In this document: positions 1-12,000 of the stretch, one piece after another | Layout: each line of letters opens with the position of its first letter | Numbering within the stretch: position 1 is the stretch's first letter | NCBI RefSeq assembly: GCF_026151205.1 | Contig: NW_026971873.1 | Coordinates: 1 to 24,894 of the forward strand | DNA: 24,894 nt | Reading direction: 5' to 3' | Source: Bolinopsis microptera | Taxonomy: Eukaryota > Ctenophora > Tentaculata > Lobata > Bolinopsidae | Notes under the pieces: generated by a model | Seen by the model: the letters and a program-made list of their open reading frames with translations, nothing else | The model's database searches: none | Told to the model about the DNA's origin: nothing | Made by a program: the position numbers and the translations under genes

Positions 1-90
1 TTTTTAACCGTACTCCGTTACTGGGCGACGCTTAGCCTGCGCCTGTCATTTCGCCTAATCTCTATTCGGATCATGGTTATGAACATAAAT
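1..90. repeat. Dispersed repeat fragment, copy 1 (partner at 23197-23265)
   Basis: Shares TTACTGGG, GTCAT-CGCC-AAT and TTATGAACATAA, in the same order and spacing, with 23197-23265. It lies downstream of the KLHL poly(A) signal. Both are probably pieces of one interspersed element whose type I cannot tell. The rest of 1-296 shows no gene. Confidence 0.45.
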
Positions 91-296
91 ATAATAGCTT
101 GGGGTCCCCAGGTAACGTACTCCAGAACTCGCTTATTGAGCTAAAGTTAGTGTTTTTACATTGACTAATTGATTGAAAAAACGTAGTTCTTGAGCAGGAT
201 TCTCGGCCACAGTTGTCAGATTTCAGGGTATTTTTAAGACCCAAATGTTTGAAAAACTCTGGTCCAATCTTTTTAACATCTGTCATCTTGTCATCT

Positions 297-302
297 TTTA
301 TT
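297..302 (-). terminator. Polyadenylation signal AATAAA of the KLHL gene
   Basis: On the minus strand AATAAA lies about 50 nt after the TAG stop of the last exon, a normal distance for a short 3' UTR. The cleavage site itself is not visible. Confidence 0.6.
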
Positions 303-351
303 AACATCTTGTTAACATCATTGTCACAGTTATGAGTTTTACTTGTTTATG

Positions 352-3009
352 CTACGTCACCACAACAGCACTGTATAATCTGGGTACCATGAACTGACCC
401 ACAGTTCGCCAGCTGTCTCTCTCGTAATCGTACTTCTCTATAGTTGACACGTTCTTGTTCTTCTTGACGCCGCCAAACACGTACAGTACACCTTCACACA
501 CTTCACCCTGCAAATACACAGTTTAGATTTTTAATATTTCGAATATTATTATTAATGCTTTTATAGTATACGAATTTCTATATTAACATCACTTTGATAC
601 TGTTTTGTATGAAAATCTCGTATCTCAAACAGCAGTGAACATTGAACAACTAAGCGCCTACTTAAAATATGACACCCACCCTACCTGTATGCAGTCCCTC
701 TGTTTCGGGAAATCCTTCAGCAGACTCCACTGTTTGTTCCTGAAATCATATTTCTCGACAGTTCGTTCGTTCCAGCCTCCTAGCGCTATTATTGTACCTG
801 TAACATCATGTCGATGAGATTTGTATTATAGTAGATGTAAACTTCTCTGTGGAGCATTTAAAGCAGCCCAGTTTCAGCAAGTAGAATGTAGAATGTAGAA
901 TGTAGAATGAACGATGCATTTCAATTGTTGATTACTGTAAATGAGTCTAAATAGTTCAGCTGTAAATGAGTCTAAATAGTTTAGCTCGATGCAAGAGTCT
1001 GGGTTCGCATGTTGTCTAAATGCATTACTCGATTATCTTAAAATTTATTCCGCTTTTATTTTTATTCCAATCTACAGTTATTCTCGATTCCTTGCTAGCA
1101 GTCCGGTTAATTTAGTACCTTTAGTGGGTCTCATTTAATCATTAGCTCTAATTAAAGAACCTCTCGCCCTCTCAGATTTTCACCGCTCCGTTCATTTTTA
1201 TAGCTTTATTATTTTTATATTTTTACTACACTTACTAACACGTGTGCATTACAAAGGAGCAATTGTTTGCGGAGGCATTCTAGAACGGTATATATTTTAG
1301 CTTTCAGTTTCTGTTTCATTATCTTAAAATTTATTCCGCTTTTATTTTCATTCCAATCTACAGTTATTCTCGATTCCTTGCTAGCAGTCCGGTTAATTTA
1401 GTACCTTTAGTGGGTCTCATTTAATCATTAGCTCTAATTAAAGAACCTCTCACCCTCTCAGATTTTCACCGCTCCGTTCATTTTTATAGCTTTATTATTT
1501 TTATATTTTTACTACACTTACTAACACGTGTGCATTACAAAGGAGCAATTGTTTGCGGAGGCATTCTAGAACGGTATATATTTTAGCTTTCAGTTTCTGT
1601 TTCATTATCTTAAAATTTATTCCGCTTTTATTTTTATTCCAATCTACAGTTATTCTCGATTCCTTGCTAGCAGTCCGGTTAATTTAGTACCTTTAGTGGG
1701 TCTCATTTAATCATTAGCTCTAATTAAAGAACCTCTCACCCTCTCAGATTTTCACCGCTCCGTTCATTTTTATAGCTTTATTATTTTTATATTTTTACTG
1801 CACTTACTAACACGTGTGCATTACAAAGGAGCAATTGTTTGCGGAGGCATTCTAGAACGGTATATATTTTAGCTTTCAGTTTCTGTTTCATTATCTTAAA
1901 ATTTATTCCGCTTTTATTTTTATTCCAATCTACAGTTATTCTCGATTCCTTGCTAGCAGTCCGGTTAATTTAGTACCTTTAGTGGGTCTCATTTAATCAT
2001 TAGCTCTAATTAAAGAACCTCTCACCCTCTCAGATTATTATTTTTATATTTTTACTACACTTACTAACACGTGTGCATTACAAAGGAGCAATTATATTCC
2101 TTATTACGCTCTAAGTTATTAATTTTCCTTGTGTTTGAATCCTGTCACTTTTTAACTGTTTTTAGTCTTTGTTATTTTCGACCGATTTCTGCACTTTTAC
2201 ACTGGGTCATCTTCATAATTTCTGGGATTGAGACGACTTATATCAGCATTTAAGGAAGAGTTTGCTTGTCTGACTTACTTCATTAGACACTTCTGGTCAA
2301 GAACTGAACATCAACAAGAACCACATTCGAAAACTGGAACATCTGAATGACTCCGCAACCCAGGAATCAACTACTCAGTTATTATCGCTCAATAATCGGT
2401 TTGGTATCGACGTTACATACTTTATTATTTTTTTTTAAAAAGCTGATTTTAGAAACCAGGGAATTAAAGTTACCCTCCTAAGGCTAACATTAAATCGCTG
2501 ATTTTATTTATATATATCACTTTTTTTTGTTCTTTCTTTTCCTTCAAAACATTCCAGTACATTGTGCAGAAAGTTGGAGATGAAGCCGTAGTGCGTACAT
2601 GTAGCATTGCACTGGATCGAACTTGCAGAGTGTGGTTTCCTCCAGTCTGCGCCGCGCGCTTATAATTATATAAACATATGCGGCGCAGATCGACTGGAGG
2701 AGATTGCACTGTGTAGGCTCCGGTGTAATGTGATATGTATGTACTACGGCTTTACAAATTTTGGAAGCATGTAGGGATATATATATCTGATACCAATCGT
2801 ATATACTAAAAATACTCTAGCACAATTGTAACTGCAGTTTTACAGAACTCTAAATGCTTAATGAACACTCTTGCAGGTACCACCCGTATTCACACTCAGA
2901 CCTGAGTTTAGTCATTTTCCGATACGAGATTGGGGACGGGTTCTATAAACAAACAAACAAACAACAAATGCATTACTCACCTTCGACCATCGCAGCACAG
3001 AAAGCGTGC
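352..3009 (-). CDS. Exons 12-14: Kelch blades 5-6 and stop, beyond the satellite intron
   Basis: Exon 12 (3009-2981) is only 29 nt: G + nine codons (HAFCAAMVE) + G, between TTTCAG and GTGAGT. Its first G completes the arginine begun by exon 11 (LKPR-HAF, the usual P-R-x-x motif ending a blade). Its last G completes the glycine of VEGTIIALGG with exon 13 (797-685). Exon 13 encodes VEKYDF and QWSLL of blade 5 and ends CIQ. Exon 14 (507-352) encodes GVLYVFGG, IEKYDYERDSW and VPRLYSAVVVT, then TAG. The protein closes right after the final strand with no tail. Skipping exon 12 would shift the frame, so it must be constitutive for an intact propeller. Confidence 0.92.
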
Positions 3010-6000
3010 CTGAAATAAAAACAAGACTTTAATTCTCGAAGGACTAAAATAAAAGGAGCAAAATTGTTGCCGTAGCAACAAAGAATCTTGATAGGTTTCC
3101 GTTATTGTCTATTCTATAAAATTAAATAAATCACGTACGTGCGCGTAGAAGTTATGAAACTTAAAATTAAGCGCGTTCCATTTCTTACAACCAGAAGACG
3201 TTTCCCTGAAATGTGTATGCGATTTTGTATGCGATTTGCGCGCCGCACGTACGTTAAAATAATTATATTTGTAGAATTTATGACGGTAACCCTTCAAAAG
3301 TCAAAATAAACTGCTCGTATATTTATAGACACTATGATATGAATAACTAAATAACACCTTGAACCCAACTTGGAACCACATCCAAGGGCCGCACCGACCC
3401 CAGAAAAGCTATAATTCAAGTCAAAAATCTTTACTCGGCCCTGTATGTGATTTGTGTTCCGGGGTAGTGGACAGATGTTTTAGTGGTTGAATAGCTAGTA
3501 CCTATCCCAAACCATCATAAAAACCAAGTTTTGTTCTCTCAACCCACTCAGGCCACTCCCAGGGGCCACACATAACCCAAAATAGCTGAAATCCAGGTCA
3601 AGTCCCATACATAAAATCCAGACTAAGAATCTTTACCCCCGTATGCGATTTATGTTCCGGGGTAGGTGGCCCATGTTTTAGTATAAAAATGGGTTCTGCC
3701 TATCCCAAACCATCATAAAAACGAAGTTTCGACCTCTCAAACCACTCAGGCCACTCCCAGGGGCCACGCCCATCACAAAATAGCTGAAATCCTGGTCAAA
3801 TCCCATACAAATTCAGACTGAGAATCTTTACCCCCGTATGCAATTTATGTTCCGGGGTAGGTGGCCCATGTTTTAGAATAAAAATGGGTACTACCTATCC
3901 CAAACCATCATAAAAACCAAGTTTCGACCTCTCAACCCACTCAGGCCGCTCCCAGGGGCCACGCCCATCCCAAAATTGCTGAAATCCAGCTAAAATCCAG
4001 ACTGAGAATCTTTACCCCCGTATGCGATTTATGTTCCGGGGTAGGTGGCCCATGTTTCAGTATAAAAATGGGTACTGCCTATCCCAAACCATCATAAAAA
4101 CCAAGTTTCGACCTCTCAACCCACTCAGGCCAATCCCACGAGCCACGCCCATCCCAAAATTACTGAAATCCAGCTAAAATCCAGACTTTAAAATCTTTAC
4201 CCCCGTATGCGATTTATGTTCCAGGGTAGGTGGCCCATGTTTCAGTATAAAAATGGGTACTGCCTATCCCAAACCATCATAAAAACCAAGTTTCGACCTC
4301 TCAACCCACTCAGGCCACTCCCAGGGGCCACGCCCATCACAAAATAGCTGAAATCCTGGTCAAATCCCATACAAATTCAGACTGAGAATCTTTACCCCCG
4401 TATGCGATTTATGTTCCGGGATAGGTGGCCCATGTTTTACTATAAAAATGGGAACTACCTAACCCAAACCATCATAAAAACCAAGTTTCGAACTCTCAAA
4501 CCACTCAGGCCACTCCCAGGAGCCACGCCCATCCCAAAATAGCTGAAATCCAGCTCAAATCCCATACAAATTCAGACTGAGAATCTTTACCCCCGTATGC
4601 GATTTATGTTCCGGGGTAGGTGGCCCATGTTCTAGAATAAAAATGGGTACTACCTATCCCAAACCATCATAAAAACCAAGTTTCGACCTCTCAAACCACT
4701 CAGGCCACTCCCAGGGGCCACGCCCATCACAAAATAGCTGAAATCCTGGTCAAATCCCATACAAATTCAGACTGAGAATCTTTACCCCCGTATGCGATTT
4801 ATGTTCCGGGGTAGGTGGCCCATGTTTTAGTATAAAAATGGGTACTACCTATCCCAAACCATCATAAAAACCAAGTTTCGACCTCTCAAACCACTCAGGC
4901 CACTCCCAGGAGCCACGCCCATCCCAAAATAGCTGAAATCCAGCTCAAATCCCATACAAATTCAGACTGAGAATCTTTACCCCCGTATGCGATTTATGTT
5001 CCGGGGTAGGTGGCCCATGTTTTAGTATAAAAATGGGTACTGCCTATCCCAAACCATCATAAAAACCAAGTTTCGACCTCTCAACCCACTCAGGCCACTC
5101 CCAGGGGCCACGCCCATCCCAAAATTGCTGAAATCCAGGTAATCCATACAAATTCAGACTGAGAATCTTTACCCCCGTATGCGATTTATGTTCCGGGGTA
5201 GGTGGCCCATGTTTCAGTATAAAAATGGGTACTGCCTATCCCAAACCATCATAAAAACCAAGTTTCGACCTCTCAACCCACTCAGGCCACTCCCAGGGGC
5301 CACGCCCATCCCAAAATTACTGAAATCCAGCTAAAATCCAGACTTTAAAATCTTTACCCCCGTATGCGATTTATGTTCCGGGGTAGGTGGCCCATGTTTT
5401 AGTATAAAAATGGGTACTACCTATCCCAAACCATCATAAAAACCAAGTTTCGACCTCTCAAACCACTCACGCCACTCCCAGGGGCCACGCCCATCCCAAA
5501 ATAGCTGAAATCCAGGTCAAATCCCATACAAATTCAGACTGAGAATCTTTACCCCCGTATGCGATTTATGTTCCGGGGTAGGTGGCCCATGTTTTAGTAT
5601 AAAAATGGGTACTACCTATCCCAAACCATCATAAAAACCAAGTTTCGATCTCTCAAACCACTCAGGCCACTCCCAGGGGCCACGCCCATCCCAAAATAGC
5701 TGAAATCCAGGTCAAATCAAGACTGAGAATCTTTACCCCCGTATGCGATTTATGTTCCGGGGTAGGTGGCCCATGTTTTAGTATAAAAATGGGTACTACC
5801 TATCCCAAACCATCATAAAAACCAAGTTTCGACCTCTCAACTCACTCAGGCCACTCCCAGAGGCTACGCCTATCCCAAAATAGCTGAAATTCAGGTCAAA
5901 TCAAGAATGAGAATCTTTACACCTGTAGGGGATTTAAGTTCCGGGGTATTCTTTTTGGTATGACTTACTATCACCACTCATTCGAGGAATATGTTAAATC

Positions 6001-9000
6001 AAAGAATATTCATGTTCATTTTTTTCGAATGAAGGTTCATTATCGCATTTTTTAAATAGTTTTGATAATCAGATCGAGCCAAATTTTATAGGATTGTATT
6101 TGGCCATTCAAATTACGTTCGATCTGAAAAAATGAGAGTTGTAGCTTCTCAGATGTCCGAGATACGAGGCATAACGAGTTTATTCATTACGTGTGATCAG
6201 GTGATTGGATTACCTGTTCAGGTGATTAGATGGCCCCGTTAAATTGCAAGGGAACCCAATCAAGGTGTCCTATCACATAATCACCCAATCAATTTTGTTA
6301 ACGAGATACATTCAATGCGTCATTTCAACTCCGATTGACCTCAATTTTTCAGATCAGATGCAACAATTAAATATCTACAGTAATCTGAAATAAATGGGCG
6401 TCTAGTATGTCTGGAAAGAACAATATAGGTGATTTAATATTATATGGACGTAGGCCGTAGTCTAAATATTCAAATTTTCAAACATTGGCGACGGAATCCT
6501 CGAATGAGTAGTTACAGCATGCCATCTGCAAAGTTACAGGTCCATAATATGAAACACGGTGGTGGTGTAAGACCCAACATATGTAACGTTAGTTTTGCCC
6601 CAACCCCTGTAGCTTTTCTGGGTTAGGCGTGGCCCCTGGGAGTGGCCTGAGTGGTTTGAGAGGTCGAAACTTGGTTTTTATGATGGTTTGGGATAGGCAG
6701 TACCCATTTTTATACTAAAACATGGGCCACCTACCCCGGAACATAAATCGCATACGGGGGTAAAGATTCTCAGTCTGGATTTGTATGGGATTTGACCTGG
6801 ATTTCAGCTATTTTGGGATGGGCGTGGCCCCTGGGAGTGGCCTGAGTGGGTTGAGAGGTCGAAACTTGGTTTTTATGATGGTTTGGGATAGGCAGTACCC
6901 ATTTTTATACTAAAACATGGGCCACCTACCCCGGAACATAAATCGCATACGGGGGTAAAGATTCTCAGTCTGGATTTGTATGGGATTTGACCTGGATTTC
7001 AGCTATTTTGGGATGGGCGTGGCCCCTGGGAGTGGCCTGAGTGGTTTGAGAGGTCGAAACTTGGTTTTTATGATGGTTTGGGATAGGCAGTACCCATTTT
7101 TATACTAAAACATGGGCCACCTACCCCGGAACATAAATCGCATACGGGGGTAAAGATTTTCAATCTTGATTTTACCAGGATTTCAGCTATTTTGGGATGG
7201 GCGTGGCCCCTGGGAGTGGCCTGAGTGGGTTGGGAGGTCGAAACTTGATTTTTATGATGGTTTGGGATAGGCAGTACCCATTTTTATACTAAAACATGGG
7301 CCACCTACCCCGGAACATAAATCGCATACGGGGGTAAAGATTTTCAATCTTGATTTTACCAGGATTTCAGCTATTTTGGGATGGGCGTGGCCCCTGGGAG
7401 TGGCCTGAGTGGGTTGGGAGGTCGAAACTTGATTTTTATGATGGTTTGGGATAGGCAGTACCCATTTTTATACTAAAACATGGGCCACCTACCCCGGAAC
7501 ATAAATCGCATACGGGGGTAAAGATTTTCAATCTTGATTTTACCAGGATTTCAGCTATTTTGGGATGGGCGTGGCCCCTGGGAGTGGCCTGAGTGGGTTG
7601 GGAGGTCGAAACTTGATTTTTATGATGGTTTGGGATAGGCAGTACCCATTTTTATACTAAAACATGGGCCACCTACCCCGGAACATAAATCGCATACGGG
7701 GGTAAAGATTTTCAATCTTGATTTTACCAGGATTTCAGCTATTTTGGGATGGGCGTGGCCCCTGGGAGTGGCCTGAGTGGGTTGGGAGGTCGAAACTTGA
7801 TTTTTATGATGGTTTGGGATAGGCAGTACCCATTTTTATACTAAAACATGGGCCACCTACCCCGGAACATAAATCGCATACGGGGGTAAAGATTTTCAAT
7901 CTTGATTTTACCAGGATTTCAGCTATTTTGGGATGGGCGTGGCCCCTGGGAGTGGCCTGAGTGGGTTGGGAGGTCGAAACTTGATTTTTATGATGGTTTG
8001 GGATAGGCAGTACCCATTTTTATACTAAAACATGGGCCACCTACCCCGGAACATAAATCGCATACGGGGGTAAAGATTCTCAGTCTTGATTTTACCAGGA
8101 TTTCAGCTATTTTGGGATGGGCGTGGCCCCTGGGAGTGGCCTGAGTGGGTTGGGAGGTCGAAACTTGATTTTTATGATGGTTTGGGATAGGCAGTACCCA
8201 TTTTTATACTAAAACATGGGCCACCTACCCCGGAACATAAATCGCATACGGGGGTAAAGATTTTCAATCTTGATTTTACCAGGATTTCAGCTATTTTGGG
8301 ATGGGCGTGGCCCCTGGGAGTGGCCTGAGTGGGTTGGGAGGTCGAAACTTGATTTTTATGATGGTTTGGGATAGGCAGTACCCATTTTTATACTAAAACA
8401 TGGGCCACCTACCCCGGAACATAAATCGCATACGGGGGTAAAGATTTTCAATCTTGATTTTACCAGGATTTCAGCTATTTTGGGATGGGCGTGGCCCCTG
8501 GGAGTGGCCTGAGTGGGTTGGGAGGTCGAAACTTGATTTTTATGATGGTTTGGGATAGGCAGTACCCATTTTTATACTAAAACATGGGCCACCTACCCCG
8601 GAACATAAATCGCATACGGGGGTAAAGATTTTCAATCTTGATTTTACCAGGATTTCAGCTATTTTGGGATGGGCGTGGCCCCTGGGAGTGGCCTGAGTGG
8701 GTTGGGAGGTCGAAACTTGATTTTTATGATGGTTTGGGATAGGCAGTACCCATTTTTATACTAAAACATGGGCCACCTACCCCGGAACATAAATCGCATA
8801 CGGGGGTAAAGATTTTCAATCTTGATTTTACCAGGATTTCAGCTATTTTGGGATGGGCGTGGCCCCTGGGAGTGGCCTGAGTGGGTTGGGAGGTCGAAAC
8901 TTGATTTTTATGATGGTTTGGGATAGGCAGTACCCATTTTTATACTAAAACATGGGCCACCTACCCCGGAACATAAATCGCATACGGGGGTAAAGATTTT

Positions 9001-12000
9001 CAATCTTGATTTTACCAGGATTTCAGCTATTTTGGGATGGGCGTGGCCCCTGGGAGTGGCCTGAGTGGGTTGGGAGGTCGAAACTTGATTTTTATGATGG
9101 TTTGGGATAGGCAGTACCCATTTTTATACTAAAACATGGGCCACCTACCCCGGAACATAAATCGCATACGGGGGTAAAGATTTTCAATCTTGATTTTACC
9201 AGGATTTCAGCTATTTTGGGATGGGCGTGGCCCCTGGGAGTGGCCTGAGTGGGTTGGGAGGTCGAAACTTGATTTTTATGATGGTTTGGGATAGGCAGTA
9301 CCCATTTTTATACTAAAACATGGGCCACCTACCCCGGAACATAAATCGCATACGGGGGTAAAGATTTTCAATCTTGATTTTACCAGGATTTCAGCTATTT
9401 TGGGATGGGCGTGGCCCCTGGGAGTGGCCTGAGTGGGTTGGGAGGTCGAAACTTGATTTTTATGATGGTTTGGGATAGGCAGTACCCATTTTTATACTAA
9501 AACATGGGCCACCTACCCCGGAACATAAATCGCATACGGGGGTAAAGATTTTCAATCTTGATTTTACCAGGATTTCAGCTATTTTGGGATGGGCGTGGCC
9601 CCTGGGAGTGGCCTGAGTGGGTTGGGAGGTCGAAACTTGATTTTTATGATGGTTTGGGATAGGCAGTACCCATTTTTATACTAAAACATGGGCCACCTAC
9701 CCCGGAACATAAATCGCATACGGGGGTAAAGATTTTCAATCTTGATTTTACCAGGATTTCAGCTATTTTGGGATGGGCGTGGCCCCTGGGAGTGGCCTGA
9801 GTGGGTTGGGAGGTCGAAACTTGATTTTTATGATGGTTTGGGATAGGCAGTACCCATTTTTATACTAAAACATGGGCCACCTACCCCGGAACATAAATCG
9901 CATACGGGGGTAAAGATTTTCAATCTTGATTTTACCAGGATTTCAGCTATTTTGGGATGGGCGTGGCCCCTGGGAGTGGCCTGAGTGGGTTGGGAGGTCG
10001 AAACTTGGTTTTTATGATGGTTTGGGATAGGCAGTACCCATTTTTATACTAAAACATGGGCCACCTACCCCGGAACATAAATCGCATACGGGGGTAAAGA
10101 TTTTCAATCTTGATTTTACCAGGATTTGAGCTATTTTGGGATGGGCGTGGCCCCTGGGAGTGGCCTGAGTGGGTTGGGAGGTCGAAACTTGATTTTTATG
10201 ATGGTTTGGGATAGGCAGTACCCATTTTTATACTAAAACATGGGCCACCTACCCCGGAACATAAATCGCATACGGGGGTAAAGATTTTCAATCTTGATTT
10301 TACCAGGATTTCAGCTATTTTGGGATGGGCGTGGCCCCTGGGAGTGGCCTGAGTGGGTTGGGAGGTCGAAACTTGATTTTTATGATGGTTTGGGATAGGC
10401 AGTACCCATTTTTATACTAAAACATGGGCCACCTACCCCGGAACATAAATCGCATACGGGGGTAAAGATTTTCAATCTTGATTTTACCAGGATTTCAGCT
10501 ATTTTGGGATGGGCGTGGCCCCTGGGAGTGGCCTGAGTGGGTTGGGAGGTCGAAACTTGATTTTTATGATGGTTTGGGATAGGCAGTACCCATTTTTATA
10601 CTAAAACATGGGCCACCTACCCCGGAACATAAATCGCATACGGGGGTAAAGATTTTCAATCTTGATTTTACCAGGATTTCAGCTATTTTGGGATGGGCGT
10701 GGCCCCTGGGAGTGGCCTGAGTGGGTTGGGAGGTCGAAACTTGATTTTTATGATGGTTTGGGATAGGCAGTACCCATTTTTATACTAAAACATGGGCCAC
10801 CTACCCCGGAACATAAATCGCATACGGGGGTAAAGATTTTCAATCTTGATTTTACCAGGATTTCAGCTATTTTGGGATGGGCGTGGCCCCTGGGAGTGGC
10901 CTGAGTGGGTTGGGAGGTCGAAACTTGATTTTTATGATGGTTTGGGATAGGCAGTACCCATTTTTATACTAAAACATGGGCCACCTACCCCGGAACATAA
11001 ATCGCATACGGGGGTAAAGATTTCTCAATCTTGATTTTACCAGGATTTCAGCTATTTTGGGATGGGCGTGGCCCCTGGGAGTGGCCTGAGTGGGTTGGGA
11101 GGTCGAAACTTGATTTTTATGATGGTTTGGGATAGGCAGTACCCATTTTTATACTAAAACATGGGCCACCTACCCCGGAACATAAATCGCATACGGGGGT
11201 AAAGATTTTCAATCTTGATTTTACCAGGATTTCAGCTATTTTGGGATGGGCGTGGCCCCTGGGAGTGGCCTGAGTGGGTTGGGAGGTCGAAACTTGATTT
11301 TTATGATGGTTTGGGATAGGCAGTACCCATTTTTATACTAAAACATGGGCCACCTACCCCGGAACATAAATCGCATACGGGGGTAAAGATTTTCAATCTT
11401 GATTTTACCAGGATTTCAGCTATTTTGGGATGGGCGTGGCCCCTGGGAGTGGCCTGAGTGGGTTGGGAGGTCGAAACTTGATTTTTATGATGGTTTGGGA
11501 TAGGCAGTACCCATTTTTATACTAAAACATGGGCCACCTACCCCGGAACATAAATCGCATACGGGGGTAAAGATTTTCAATCTTGATTTTACCAGGATTT
11601 CAGCTATTTTGGGATGGGCGTGGCCCCTGGGAGTGGCCTGAGTGGGTTGGGAGGTCGAAACTTGATTTTTATGATGGTTTGGGATAGGCAGTACCCATTT
11701 TTATACTAAAACATGGGCCACCTACCCCGGAACATAAATCGCATACGGGGGTAAAGATTTTCAATCTTGATTTTACCAGGATTTCAGCTATTTTGGGATG
11801 GGCGTGGCCCCTGGGAGTGGCCTGAGTGGGTTGGGAGGTCGAAACTTGATTTTTATGATGGTTTGGGATAGGCAGTACCCATTTTTATACTAAAACATGG
11901 GCCACCTACCCCGGAACATAAATCGCATACGGGGGTAAAGATTTTCAATCTTGATTTTACCAGGATTTCAGCTATTTTGGGATGGGCGTGGCCCCTGGGA

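Noticed and set aside
2470-2709. Minus-strand frame of 79 codons
   Set aside because: It crosses the long hairpin and a T-rich tract, has no family resemblance, and falls between two exons already linked in phase.
6640-6670. Hammerhead-ribozyme-like core in satellite units (CCTGAG...GGTCGAAAC)
   Set aside because: CTGA and CGAAAC occur at roughly the right spacing, but the essential GA after CUGAN is replaced (CTGAGTG) and no stem II can form between them.
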